From Ditylenchus dipsaci (lineage: Eukaryota; Nematoda; Chromadorea; Rhabditida; Anguinidae), in the NCBI GenBank assembly GCA_004194705.1, contig SADC01001235.1:49439-113438 (forward strand): a stretch of DNA of 64,000 nt, written 5' to 3'. Both the position numbers and the translations under genes were made by a program. Positions 23,017 through 34,410 of this stretch are shown here, one piece after another (the first letter of the stretch is position 1; each line of letters starts with the position of its first letter). The notes under the pieces were generated by a model. That model was not told where the DNA came from. It saw nothing but the letters and a program-made list of their open reading frames with translations, and ran no database searches.

Positions 23017-23325
23017 ACGGAAATATGCCACGTTCTGGAGAAAAAGTGCCACGTTTTAGTGAAAAAGTGCCACGTTTTGCACAGATATGCCTGATTTTAT
23101 TGGTCGCTTTGTTTCAAAGACATATCAATAGCAAGCTAATGGTAATCTTCAAAATTTCAGGTGTAAATCATGATTTATCTAAGAAACCTTATTGTCAGAA
23201 AACGTGGCAGATTTTCACAAAAACGTGGCACTTTTTCGCCTTCTTGACTAGAATCGAAAAAACGTGGCACTTTTCACAAAAACGTGGCACTTTTTCGCCA
23301 GAACGTGGCACTTTTACGTATCGTC
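23017..23325. mobile_element. Foldback-like element, word AAAAAGTGCCACGTTT
   Basis: Three GTGCCACGTTTT words at 23027-23080 face four AACGTGGCACTTTTTCGCC words at 23200-23320. The tip boundaries are uncertain. The spacer has no gene. Confidence 0.65.
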
Positions 23326-23559
23326 CTTTTTTTTGACGTTCGAGAGCATTTTCACATGCAAATCAACTATGCTGAACACAAATCCGGTGGGCAGGAGCAG
23401 CTTGCAACAATTTAAGTTGCGACAAAATCATGGTTATTATTCGTCAAGTATTTGTTCGCCCTTTTTAGGCGGATCACCTAATTTAGGGGGTAGCCTAAAA
23501 TAGGAGGATTTTTCCCCTTAAATTCCATCACAAGAAATAGGCGGGAAAGCTCATCCCTA

Positions 23560-24610
23560 TCTCGAACATTGTTCGAAATGTTCGAGATTTTTCGAACGTT
23601 CGGCTTTGAAACGAACGTTCGTTCGAAAATTTCGAATCCGAACTTCGAACCGAGCCTTCATTCGAAAAATTTCGATCCCGAACTTCGAACCGAACTAGGG
23701 TGTCGATTCAATTAATCGAAATCGATTAATCGCACTCATTAATCGAAAAATTTCGATTATCGATTATCGATTCGATAATCGAAAATTTCGATTATCGATT
23801 CGATTCGATTAATCGAAAATTTCGATTTTCGATTATCGATTCGATTCGATTAATCGAAAATTTCGATGATCGATTCGATTCCATTATTAATGGAATCTTC
23901 TGTAGTCTTAAGGAAGCCTTTTATATCACACGGAGAATGTGTACACATGGAAAAGCCAAAGTCTGAAGTAATTGCTGAAAAGAAAAGTCTGAAATAATTT
24001 CCACAAAACACAAGCCTAAAGTCATTTTTGAAAGCCAAAAAAGTCTTAAGTAATTTTTTGAAGCCAAAGTCCGAAATGATATGTAAAACACGAGTGTTTT
24101 ACATATGTCTAGCATGTCTAGGACCATTTCATGATTAAAATAGAGGGTTTTCGAAAACTGCTTGTAATGAGAAAATCCAAAATGCTCTGGTAAATTGAAA
24201 TCACTCAGATACAAGTTTGCGAGCAATAGATAGCCCTGATTACGCCCTCTGTTCTGGTATATTACACATCTAAGTGCTTCTTTAATTTGAGCGAGTACCG
24301 CCGATTTTTCGCACAAATTCCAGGTGGTTAGGAGTAGGTGAAAGTGACCTATTTTTAGGAGCTATTTTACCCATCCACTCATATCTTTTCACGAAATTTT
24401 CGGGTTTTTCGATTCGATTCATTGAAAATTTCGATTATCGATTCGATTCGATTAATCGAAAATTTCGATTTTCGATTATCGATTCGATTCGATAATCGAA
24501 AATTTCGATGATCGATTATCGATTCGATTCGATTAATCGAAAATTTCGATGCATCGACAACCCCTAAACCAAACGCTTGTTCAAAAATTTCAAATCGAAC
24601 GTTTGACAAC
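23560..24610. repeat. paired TTCGAA / ATTAATCGAAAATTTCGAT arrays
   Basis: 23560-23690 is rich in TTCGAACGTTCG words. 23700-23890 is a run of GATTCGATTAATCGAAAAT words, mirrored at 24405-24560. The last part at 24570-24610 returns to the TTCGAA-like sequence. This is a nested phrase-armed element. The spacer 23890-24400 carries tandem AAAGCCAAAGTCTGAAGTAA words (23950-24085) and no gene I recognise. Confidence 0.6.
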
Positions 24611-24674
24611 CCTAGAATTATGTCTAAAAGACGTGTTTTCGTGCATCTCAACTCCAAGTCCCAAACCCTTATGA

Positions 24675-24800
24675 ATTAGAGATGCGCGCATTCACTCACT
24701 TTCCTTAGGCATAATTTTGAGCAAGACACTTGACCATAAGTGCATATGGAGGCTGTTTTTGCCCAACTCTAGCGGCCAAAACATGTTGGGATAGTTAATT
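24675..24800. repeat. family F repeat fragment
   Basis: AGAGATGCGCGCATTCACTCAC and AGTGCATATGGAGGC match the repeat at 54190-54395. Confidence 0.5.
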
Positions 24801-24833
24801 AAATATTTCAGATGTTCATAGATGTTTAAGATA

Positions 24834-25436
24834 CCGTATTTCCTCTAATAAGCGCCCCCCCCCTCGACTTTGAGAGTCTGGATCTCAGTATAGAAGCAAT
24901 ATTTTGCAAAGCTGTTTGATACGTTTTCTTAACTCCAACGAGCGGTACTTATGCTGTTGACGGCGCCACCCCAAATTTTTCTTTTTTTTTTTTGCTAAAA
25001 CATTTTTTATTTTTTGCTTTGTTCGTTCTTTGCAATTATTTTTACTCCCTCTTTTTTATTTCTCCTCGCTAGCTCTCACCGCTTATGTAATTTTAATGGA
25101 TGTGATATTTTCTATCATGTGGGTCTCAAATTGCGGAATTGTATGTTTTTTGATTTGTAATAAATGAATTTCTGATGTAACAAAGGTTGTATATTGTCAA
25201 AAAAAAAAATTTGGGTGGCGCCGTCAACAGCATAAGTACTGATGTAACAAAGTTGTATATTGTCAAAAAACAAAAATTTGGGTGGCGCCGTCAACAGCAT
25301 AAGTACCCAACGAGCTATACCGATTCTACTTTTAGATTTTGGTTGAGCACCAAAAATCTCGAAATCGAATTCCAAATTTTCGATTTTTAGGGGTTTGAAA
25401 AATAAGCCCCGGGGCGTATTATTAGAGGAAATACGG
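24834..25436. mobile_element. family B MITE with a nested MITE
   Basis: TA-flanked tips CCGTATTTCCTCTAATAAGC and TTATTAGAGGAAATACGG. A second element (24945-25308) with tips GGTACTTATGCTGTTGACGG lies inside. Its right end is tandemly duplicated, because GGGTGGCGCCGTCAACAGC occurs at 25213 and 25280. Confidence 0.75.
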
Positions 25437-25695
25437 CATAATCAGTCCTTTTACTGCCGCGCATATTTGTCCCTTTTATACAAGCCACACGCAGTCGGTC
25501 GTCTAATACTAACCGGACTAAAGTGTCCCTTTTATATCCCGAACACAATCGGCGTCGGACGCAAATGCCGGTTCGAATAGCAACTGCATCGGCTGATTTG
25601 TTGATTTAGTCATTGCACATTTTTGCGAAGATTCTATAGTTTCAACACACCGTATTGCAGATATCGTTGTGAATCGCTTATTGCTGCTATTCAAA

Positions 25696-26332
25696 ATGCA
25701 AAACGACGCTGGAGAAATGATGGTATGCATTTGCCGACTGTAATAGTTATTTATTTTTGATCTAAATATTGATTTCAGGATATGTACATTCCTAGGAAGT
25801 GTTCTTCGTCCTCTCGCATCATTTCGGCTGACGATCATGGCTCCATCCAAATCGACATTGTTGCCGTGGATCCGATCACTGGACGCATGATCCTGGTCAG
25901 AATACTCGTTACGCCATTTGTGGTCAGCTGCGACGCATGGTAGGTTTTGTTAAATAAATTTTTCGTCATGATTAGAAACATTTTAAAAAAACTTTCCCTG
26001 AGGTCAAAAAAAATCGGCTAGGCTGTGATCCCGGTTTAGCCTATCTCCTGGTCAGTCCATGGTCATAATTTTGATTAGTTTGTAAATTTGATGCAGGGAT
26101 GAAAATTTGTCATTTTGGGGATGAGACGGACAAAATTTAATTAATTTTTTTCCGGGTGGATACCGTCCAGAAATTTGTCACCAGAATAGGCAATTCGTTG
26201 TCCCTCCCCATATCTGATTTGATGAGCATTTGATATCTGAGTCGCTAATAAAATTATTTCCAGGGTGAGTCTGATGATTGCATTCTCCGTTTGTCTAAGC
26301 GCGATGGCCTCATTGAAAAGAATAACGCCTAA
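25696..26332 (+). CDS. RpS21: 40S ribosomal protein S21 (eS21)
   Basis: Three exons, 25696-25722, 25779-25939 and 26264-26332, joined by GT-AG introns of 56 and 324 bases, encode a protein of about 85 residues, the usual eS21 length. Exon one gives MQNDAGE. Exon two gives [20 protein letters not shown] and, after a one-base shift, [15 protein letters not shown]. Exon three gives [20 protein letters not shown] and stops. eS21 is part of the small ribosomal subunit. The missing base lies near 25890 (ATGATCCTGG), probably in a short A run. All other conserved positions look intact, so an assembly indel is as likely as a real lesion. An AATAAA lies 47 bases after the stop. It sits in a 0.96-kb gap between MITEs. 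Confidence 0.9.
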
Positions 26333-26378
26333 ATTTAAGTGCTTCAAAAACATGTGTTATCCTTTTTTTTGAGTTGCG

Positions 26379-26384
26379 AATAAA
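26379..26384 (+). terminator. poly(A) signal of RpS21
   Basis: AATAAA, 47 bases after the RpS21 stop codon and directly before the next inserted element. Confidence 0.6.
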
Positions 26385-27116
26385 GATCGTTATTCTTAGG
26401 CTTGGCAGTTAGGGGTCGGGCGGGAAACGGCAATGGGAATTTGAAAAAAAATTGCTCCTCCGGAAACGGGAATGGAATTCCAAAATTTCGGGAATCCCGA
26501 CGGGAAACGGGAATTTGTTAGAAAAGCCAAAATTCTGCGATTTTTTCTTCAAACAAATCAAAACAAACAAATCAATAAAGGCCTATTCAGACTTCCCGAA
26601 GTCACGCTTGACTCCTGAGTCAAATGGTCTGACTCCGGAGTCAGCATGAGTCGGAGTCAACCCATTTTGGTCATGCAAAACTACTGTAATCATTTGTTTT
26701 GCATTTTTCATCTTGTTTCGATTGGGATCCTATTTTTGGATTGCAAGACGATGAAAAAATATACTGTGACAGATGTCACAGGAGAAAAGTTATAGTATGT
26801 AGAGAGTGATCTTTAATTTTAAAAATCTTCACCGGAACAAACAAGTGTACTGTCTTGGTTTTAGAAATGAAAAAGCTTGTGCTTACAGTAAGTAGATTCC
26901 TAAATTCTCAGCCGTTATGCTGTTGAAGAGGCTCTAGGTAAATTCGTCCCCAAAGCCGCTAATTCAAAAAAATCTCGAACAGGTTCGAAATTCGAATCCA
27001 ATCGGTAGGAAACACAATTTTTTCTTGTTAAAGAGCCATATAGTCTTAGTAAAGCCGAATGTGGGTAGGAAGAGCATCAGGTAGGTACGGGCGGCGGTAA
27101 ATTCAGATGTGCTAAA

Positions 27117-27333
27117 GAGGGTTGACAGTAGTAAAACACCGTTTTCTCGAGTATTTTTTTGAGTTTTGGTAAAATCGAGATTTGGTAAAATCAATTATTA
27201 CCCAATACTCAAGAAATACCATACAAAACATTTTTACTATTATCAAACCATCTTCAGCGTGTCTGAATCAGTCCAGAAAACAAGTTTGGAACATGAAAAT
27301 TTTTTAATCCAAGTGGACAACCACTTGTTTTGT
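27117..27333. mobile_element. family A MITE, copy 6 (5' truncated)
   Basis: The right half is intact (CAAACCATCTTCAGCGTG, CCAAGTGGACAACCACTTG). The left tip is gone. Confidence 0.65.
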
Positions 27334-27640
27334 TGTACCCAGGTAGTCGTACCCAGATTGGGAACTTAGTTAGTGTAGTGTACACAGGTAGCAACATTTC
27401 GGTCTGTGATCCAAGCTAGATATATGATTTCTACGATTCTTACGATTCAGTTCTGCTTAATCCGATGCACCAACAAAACCAAGTACATGTCGCTTACGCT
27501 GCATTTTTGAAAATTTTCGATATCGTCATCCGTCTTGAACATACGAAATCTCCACATTTATATAGAGTTTTTCACAAAATGTAAGTCTATTGATAAAAAA
27601 ATCGTTTCACCAACTTTAAAAAAACGCGTAATTTGCCAAC

Positions 27641-27900
27641 CCTGTAGTCGTTCACTTGGAGTAAAAAATTTCTACGTTTCCATCTTACAAAACATATTTT
27701 CTGGACTAATTCAGGCATGCTGAAGATGGTTTGATAGTGATGAAATGCCGTTTCGTCGAGTATTTTTTGAGTATTGGACAATAATTGATTTTACCAAAAC
27801 TGGTTTTTATCAAAGCTCAAGAATACCCTACAAAACGGCATTGTAGCACTATCAAACCATCTTCAGCATGTCCGAATTAGTCCATAAAATAGTTTTAAGG
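27641..27900. mobile_element. family A MITE, copy 7
   Basis: Both GAAGATGGTTTGATAG cores are present. The tips are diverged (GTCGTTCACTTGGAG). Confidence 0.65.
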
Positions 27901-28402
27901 CTAAAAAGTAAAAAAAAATAAAAATATGTATTGTCTGTTCACCTGACCGTGAGGGACCTACTCAAGGTATTGCGGTTGGGTGGGTAAAGTCGTAATTTTG
28001 GTCCTAGCAAACCTGATTTCCCACACAATTCTAAGTTAGAAAAAATTTGCTACTACCAGGATTCGAACCTGCTCGAAATTTTGAATTGGCGTTTTGGGGA
28101 CGAATTTACCTGGGGACGAATTTCCCTGGGGACGAATTTACCGGGGACGAATTTACCGCCGCCCGTTGAAGAAGACGTTCCACCAGAAATGACGAAAGAA
28201 ATGACAAGCAAAATTGCTTAGGATCAAACTTTTTTCGTTTTGACATTAAATAAATTTGAATTTCGATTTCGGGAAATTTCGGGATTTTTAAAAGTGAACG
28301 GGCGGGAAACGGGATTTTGAATTTTGAGCCGGCGGGAAACGGGAACGGAAAGTGATTATTTTCGGGATTCCCAAACCGGGATTCCGTGGATTCTCGTCCC
28401 GC

Positions 28403-29079
28403 GGCAGGACTTCCTTTTACGGAGTCCTCCCAAAAGTGTGTTTTGACCACTTATTCGAGCTTTTCAGGTCGTATTAGTCGAAAAAACATGTTTTCAGGAT
28501 TGGGAAAGACATCTGCAAAAAAAATTTGGTCAAAAAATTAAAAAATTTTTGACCAAAATTTTTAATTTTTCTCCAAAATGTACCAAAATTTTTATTTATA
28601 ACAGTCCAACAACTCGTTACATTCATTCCTCAATTTCCTCCATATCTTCTTCAGGACTTTTTGACCTTCTGAAATACCCTTGGTTTGTCTAAAGGAATTA
28701 TTATTTAGACATACCAAGGGTATTTGGCCGCTTCGCGGCCAAAGACCAGCACACTCCACATTGCAAGGGATAAAAAAAAAGGTTAAAAAAAATTTTAATG
28801 GTTTGGTATATACATGCCGTGCTCTCAAGAGCTCAAGACTTTTTAGCGAGGTTAGGTCTATCCCTCAATTGGTACCTGGTCCAGGGCCGAAAAACATGAC
28901 CGAAGCATGAAAAATGAAAATTTTGGTAAAAAGGTCGATTTTTGATCAAAATTTTTTTTCTCGAAAAAATGTCTTTCCCAATCCTGAAAACATGTTTTTT
29001 CGACTAATTACGACCTGAAAAGCTTGAATAAGTGGTCAAAACACACTTTTGGGAGGACTCCGTAAAAGGAAGTTTAGCC
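28403..29079. mobile_element. inverted-repeat element with 8-bp TSD CGTCCCGC
   Basis: About 130-base arms match in reverse: ACTTCCTTTTACGGAGTCCT, GTGTTTTGACCACTTATTC and CATGTTTTCAGGATTGGGAA. CGTCCCGC occurs at 28395-28402 and 29080-29087. The spacer contains a hairpin (28660-28740, CCCTTGGTTTGTCTAAAGGA and its inverse) and no transposase. Confidence 0.8.
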
Positions 29080-29265
29080 CGTCCCGCTGCCAAGCCTACT
29101 TAAAACACTCTTTTCGGCTTTTGTTAACTTCGGGGCCCCTGCTTCAAAAGCACATTTTCACCAAAGTAACTGACTACTTAGATACCTCCAAATGACCAGT
29201 AAGACGTGTATTTTGACACAAAGGTTTGATCTTGTCTTGATTTTTTGCACTGTCCTAGTCTACGC

Positions 29266-29714
29266 GGTGTACGACCAGTTAGCGAGACGGCCAGTTAGCG
29301 ATGGCCAGTTAGCGAGACTTTTTTAACATTTTTTGATATTTTTTGCCATAAAAGTAATCTTTTGTGGAAAACAGTTTTTCTGAGGCCACCAGTATCTGAA
29401 ATTTCCTCAGGAATCCGAATCAAAAAACATAATTTTAAAATAACGCGTGGTCGCTGAGATATGACCTAAAGTTGCGTGCTTGTCATTTTTAAATGATGAC
29501 CATCCAACTTTAAGTCATGTCTCAGCGACCACGCGTTATTTTAAAATTCTGTTTTTTGATTCGGATTCCTGAGGAAATTTCAGATACTGGGTGGCCCAGA
29601 AAAACTGTTTCCACAAAAAGAGTACTTTTATGGCAAAAAATATCAAAAAATGTTAAAAAAAGTCTCGCTAACTGGCCATCGCTAACTGGCCGTCTCGCTA
29701 ACTGGCCGGTCCCC
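29266..29714. mobile_element. Foldback-like element, word GGCCAGTTAGCGA, 9-bp TSD with empty site
   Basis: A near-complete palindrome. Three GGCCAGTTAGCGA words at each end face inward, and long arms meet near 29490 (CAACTTTAAGTCATGTCTCA). AGTCTACGC flanks it at 29257-29265 and 29715-29723. The partner arm has one copy only (GCGTAGACT, 10130-10138), so this is a proven insertion. Confidence 0.9.
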
Positions 29715-29893
29715 AGTCTACGCCTTAGGCTTTGCCTTAGCAAAAAAGTTGATTATAAATAAAGAACCATCCCATCGCCACCCACCATTGGAGTAACAAG
29801 TGCCCTCTTTCTAGGTGTATCAAACCTGTGCGAGCACCCCGACATATTGCGATTATGGGCATCAAGGTGATTATGGTTAACGTGATCACCTTA

Positions 29894-30262
29894 TGGCCTT
29901 ATCACAATTGTAAGTGTAAGTGTAAATGTAAGTGTAAATGTTTTTGGTATTGTGAACACCCCTTACATTTACACTTACCCTTCACAATACGAATGTAAAT
30001 GTAAATGAAAATTGAATTCAAGTATTTTCAGAGAATACTAAAAATGCTTTATTGATTACGAGGAGTTCAATGCTAGTTATAAGAACTTAAAAAATGGTAG
30101 TTGGGTTAAAAAAACTGACTTAAAAAAATATAAGTGAGGATAGGTCAATCATTTTCATTTACATTCGTATTGTGAAGACGTAAGTAAATGTAAGTGTAAA
30201 TGTTTTCGGTATTGTGAAGACACCTTACACTTACATTTACACTTACAATTGTGATAGAGCCA
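29894..30262. mobile_element. phrase-armed MITE, word TAAGTGTAAATG, 3-bp TSD TTA
   Basis: The tips are TGGCCTTATCACAATTGTAA and TTACAATTGTGATAGAGCCA. TTA is duplicated at 29891-29893 and 30263-30265, with the single TTA visible in the partner arm at 9949-9951. TTA/TAA duplication fits PIF/Harbinger-type insertion. Confidence 0.85.
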
Positions 30263-31121
30263 TTAAACATGATCACATTCAAAATAACACAGGGAGAAAT
30301 GCGTTTCTCAAAAACAACAACAAGGGAACCAAAGCTAAAGTGTTAGAAATGCTGTTGTTCAATAAAAGTTTTGACAGCACTTGGTTTAAAAAAGCGAATC
30401 CCCCCCCCCTAAATGAGCGCCCCCTTCTAATAAGCACAAACTCACCTGCGACATAGTTTTAGTCAAGACTTTTGATCGAAAATGCATAAAGAGAGTCATT
30501 TTGCCCAGATCCAGCAAAAAAATGTGATAAGTCACCCAAAAATGACCTTGAAATACCTTAAAATTATCATCTACCTTGAGGGTTGGAGGCAATTAAAATA
30601 ATTCGAATTTTTTTGATCAGTAGTGGTAGTAGTAGTACCCAGGTATGCAGGTGGTGATATCCAGGTATCCTAAGCCCTATACTTGGGTTTTTCGTTATTC
30701 GCACTTTGATTCTGCTACAATTTTTTGCCCGTTAATTCGTGTTGCCCGTTAAATATTTTTTTGCCAAAAAAGAATAATATATTCCAAAAAAAATATTCAA
30801 CCGCAATACGAATTAACGGTCATTTTCGACAATTTAACGGACAAAAAAATATTACAGATTCTAGGCCCGACCCGAAAGGAAAGCTGTTCCGGCCGGCACG
30901 CGCCCAGCCCTGGTGGAGCAGAAACAATTAGTTCGGGAGGTGATTTTGCGCCACTTTTCACAAAATCCAAGTACGGGTGAATCATAAAAATACCGCCTTT
31001 CCTTCAATACTATATTAATTCCTTTTAAAAATCTATTGACACTGTCTTCAAGGGCATGAAAAAATCCGGATTAAATATTGTACAGATCTCATCATTTGGC
31101 ATGTTTTTTTTCAAGAAGCTA

Positions 31122-31500
31122 TCATTCAACTTGATAGTGCTGCGCTCTGTCAAAATGCTTCTGCTCACACCGATATATAATGTTAATATGTTGGAAATCA
31201 CTCGGCTGCACTTGATCTATTGTTGAAAACTAGAAAAGATTAAGTTGCAAGTATAATTCTTATTTCATGCTTACTTGTTCACTATTCTTGGCTGTAACTG
31301 TATCTTCACATTCCCATAGCATCTTATAGGTTGGAGGTAGTGCATAACACTTTTGTGGTCGTACTTTATATCTGGTCGCAAACCTCTAATTTTGGCATCT
31401 CATCTTCGAATCCTTAATTTAAATTTGATTTTTCAACAGGCTGGTCAGCAGTAAATCGATTTAGCTCAGCATTTTCTTCTATGCTACCAAGAAAGACTTT
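31122..31500 (-). pseudogene. astacin C-terminal exons, right-arm copy
   Basis: Twin of 988-1371. Exons lie at about 31500-31275 and 31229-31122, joined by a short GT-AG intron. The Met-turn region (KSVMHY) and the IN-x2-Y-x-C ending are readable. Compared with the left copy it lacks single bases in at least five homopolymers (for example CCC to CC after CACTA, and TTT to TT in CAGTTTACAG), which breaks the frame. It is collinear with the zinc-site exon at 32966-33196, so this copy sits nearer the original astacin gene. Confidence 0.6.
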
Positions 31501-31514
31501 TTCTGTGCTTTTTA

Positions 31515-31665
31515 GGCTACCAGACAATTTCTAATTATTTTAGAATTTGTCGCGCGACATTTCTAATATTTTTCGGTAAATTCGGGACAAAACAACCGAT
31601 TTACCGAAAAATATTAAAAATGTCGCGCGACAAATTCTAAAAATATTAGAAATTGTCTGGTAGCC
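31515..31665. mobile_element. 151-base MITE with GGCTACCAGACAATTTC tips
   Basis: A near-perfect hairpin including AATTTGTCGCGCGACAT. It is absent from the left arm (near 975-985), and GCTTTTTA / GCTTTTAG flank it, an approximate 8-bp duplication differing by one T. Confidence 0.8.
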
Positions 31666-32624
31666 GCTTTTAGTGTCGTTTACCCACATATGACACCATT
31701 GAAATGAAACCACGGCGTGGCCAGACTTGAGAATAAGATTTACGACCGATGATTTACAAACAACATATTTGCGCCACATGATTCCCACATAGGTTGGGTG
31801 ATGGATATTCCCGGAAGATTCCCAGTTTATTCCCGGTCCAAATCTTAGATTCGGACCGAAAAAATCGGTCCGAATCTTTTTTGTTTTTAGCGATTTTGCT
31901 CGATTTTTAATAAATAAAAAAATAAATTGGTTATTTGGAGATAAAAGATTCGGACCGAATCGGACCGGAAAAAAGATTAAGACCGGGAATATTCCCGAAA
32001 AAGATTTGGACCGGTCTTATTCCAACCCTATTCCACACCAATAGTTGCGTCGCAAGATTAACGACTGTTAGATGAGAGAATGTGAGAATTTAACTTCAAA
32101 GATGCGCCCGAAGATTAGCGTTGCATCCTTACGTTCTGCAAGATCTGCGCCTCATCTTTTGCACGCCAAGATTTGCGACGCGACAATTCCGCCGCAAGTT
32201 TTACAACTGTTAGACCAGACACGGTGAGATTTGAACTCCAAGATTCACGCCCAAAGATACTCGCAAAATTTCACTTTTTTGCCTTGTTCCCCCTATGGTC
32301 CAACAAGATGATAAGATTGATCATTTTGACGATAAGGGGGGGGGAGTACCATGACGAAAACGTGAAATTTTTCGAGAGTTTTTTCGGATACAAAAATCCC
32401 CGTCAAGATGAACATTTTGGCATTTACAGATAATTCACTAGTAGGGTCAAAATTTCTTCTTTCGAGTCAAACGCATTTCGAATATATACTGTTTTTGAAA
32501 AGCGACTTTACGAATTATAACAGCCGAAAAAATTAGGGTGGTCCCGCGCAAATTCAAATTCCGCAAATTCCTGTGCTTATCAAGTTTCATGGTCTTTAGT
32601 CATAAAAGCACACAGAGATACGAC

Positions 32625-32880
32625 TGCCTTACGACCGAGTACACATTATGACCGGGTACAACGACCGGGTACATTTATTTTGTAAAAAAAAGTATGCTTA
32701 AACCACACGTTTGAGTCATTCCTAACGGGCGCTGGCCTACCCTTGCCTAAGTCTAAGTGCGCAAAATTATAAAAAAATCGAAAAGAATTTTAAAAATTAA
32801 CAGGAGGACCAAGGCGAAATTTGGCACTGTACCAGTTGTTGTACCGGTCATAATGTGTATCTGGTCGTTGGTATACCAGA
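32625..32880. mobile_element. phrase-armed repeat, word ACGACCGGGTACA
   Basis: Words of the ACGACCGGGTACA type at 32625-32680 face the inverse near 32830-32875 (GTACCGGTCATAATGTGTA). The GGCGCTGGCCTACCCTTGCC motif at 32735 is repeated elsewhere in the window. Confidence 0.5.
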
Positions 32881-32965
32881 GATACATTAAGAAAAACATG
32901 GTAAAACAGTCAGAATAGTTGGTATAATATGTGGCCTTTGCTATTTTCCCTTACTGATGCAGCAC

Positions 32966-33420
32966 TTATGCATTGAATTTTACAGTTCGATCTGTTCTTT
33001 CGTGATAGACCTGTTGTAAAGCTTTTTTAAACCAAACACTTGCCGGCTCTATATTTTCTTGATGAACAGTTATGTAGTCATCCCTATCTTCTCGTTGATG
33101 CTCATGCAGTCTACCAAGAATGTTGTGAGGATTAATTTGAATACGTTTTTGTCTCGTATGGAATTCTATGTGACTGCATAGAATTCCCTTATTCATCAGT
33201 TATTGTGGGTCGTGTAATTATCGTGTTGTGCTATAAACCGTTCTCTGTTATTATTGTGTGCTATTAGTTTTTGAGAACCACATAAGCGCTTTTCCATCCC
33301 ATTAGGTCCCATATCATATATACATTCATATCCCATTACAACAAAAACGTGAAACAGCTCATGAGCTATGCTTGAACCGTCCTTTTCGCCAAATTTGGAT
33401 CAAAATTAGCATTTTGATGA
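32966..33420 (-). pseudogene. astacin zinc-site exon(s)
   Basis: The ORF at 33196-32966 contains ILGRLHEHQREDRDDYIT followed by VHQENIEP. This is the downstream half of the astacin zinc motif (xxGxxHE) and its conserved R-x-DRD-x-Y-V-x-I continuation. Just upstream, 33405-33355 reads SSIAHELFHVF, an HExxH that could be the other half. I could not find a clean acceptor joining them, so the junction is unresolved. With the Met-turn exons at 31122-31500 this forms one scattered minus-strand gene. The duplicated and inserted DNA between them (31.5-32.9 kb) makes function doubtful. Confidence 0.5.
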
Positions 33421-33659
33421 TAAAATATTCACTGAATCCTGTACAGGCCAATAGCTTAACAATTTTGTCATATTGTGTATAATTGAACTGTGAAGTATCT
33501 AACCCTTCTGGTTTGCAGTCATAACCAAAACATGTTGTTGACCAGTGGAAGGTATAAATTTAGCACATGTTTTGCATTAATCAGATCCATGGTTTACGAA
33601 TCATTGCTTTCTGCTTTTTACCTTAAAAATCCAGCACTCCATTGTGGTAACTAGAGATA

Positions 33660-33850
33660 GGCATTTGCCTAAACCCAATACCCTAATACAAATTTTGGTC
33701 ATTTTCAAACCCAATACCAATACCCAATATTTGAAAACAGACTCACCCAATATCCCAATACAATATTTTTGCCATTTTCTAACCCAATCCCAATACCCAA
33801 TTTATACGGATCCCAATATATTGTCAATACCCAATAATTTCAGAAAGCAA
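33660..33850 (+). repeat. degenerate CCCAATACCCAATA tandem repeat
   Basis: About a dozen AACCCAATACC or ATATCCCAATA words with interruptions. Confidence 0.6.
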
Positions 33851-33859
33851 TGACTCACT

Positions 33860-34185
33860 ACATTTATCTACGGTTAACACAAACGCTAGCGTTCTAATAT
33901 ATACAAATTTCAACAGTGAAGATTTTGTTTAGAAAAATAGACGCTCTGCTGTTTCTGGATCAAAGTTTGATCGTAGATCGTTAGAGTGATGTTGCAAGGT
34001 GCTTTCTAGTGAAGCGACTCTCTGGTTCTTCGTATCGTGCCAAACAAACAATTATTTTAAAAAGTGAGATATAAAAATGGGTGGTACTTTTTCTAGTACC
34101 AAAATACTTAATTCTAATACCAAAATTTTCATTTTTTGACGTTTTTCTTTTTTCCTCACTTTGTAGGTAGACTTTTGAATTTTTT
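33860..34185. other. unassigned intergenic DNA
   Basis: No gene, repeat pair or RNA is recognised. Confidence 0.4.
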
Positions 34186-34186
34186 T

Positions 34187-34390
34187 TAAATATCATGTAG
34201 CCCTGAATCTCAGCTATTCAACAAGATATCTTTTTTCAGTAAACAAATTAAAAAGGAGATTTAGGCGTCTGAATAGAAACCTAGTCGAAAAAGTTACTTT
34301 ATACAAAGCTCAAAATCTTCATATCTTCGAAATCTTCACAGGAATTTGAAGTCTAGTTAGAAAGCTGAGATTCAGCACTACACGAAAATC
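34187..34390. mobile_element. MITE with CATGTAGCCCTGAATCTCAG tips
   Basis: The tips ATCATGTAGCCCTGAATCTC and AGATTCAGCACTACACGA are inverted. It is the same family as the outer element at 15900-16330 and 56087-56270. Confidence 0.65.
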
Positions 34391-34410
34391 TATGTCCGAT
34401 GGTTGAGACA

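Larger units (their letters stand above)
26398..29092. mobile_element. phrase-armed element, word GGGCGGGAAACGGGAA
   Basis: The tips are GGCTTGGCAG and CTGCCAAGCC. CGGGCGGGAAACGGNAAT words fill 26408-26520 and return, reversed and interleaved, at 28255-28400. The right arm is split by the 28403-29079 element. The spacer holds a GACTCCGGAGTCA palindromic word cluster (26595-26660) and two family A copies. No gene. Confidence 0.6.
29095..30395 (-). repeat. right arm of the second inverted pair (partner 9795-10310)
   Basis: Reverse complement of 9795-10310, interrupted by two insertions that the partner lacks. Confidence 0.8.
30630..32482 (-). repeat. right arm of the large inverted duplication (partner 234-2075)
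   Basis: Reverse complement of 234-2075. Private insertions are 30722-30852 (inverted GCCCGTTAA words) and 31515-31665. The mirror of the GGTCCGAATC phrase repeat lies at 31810-32020. Confidence 0.8.
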
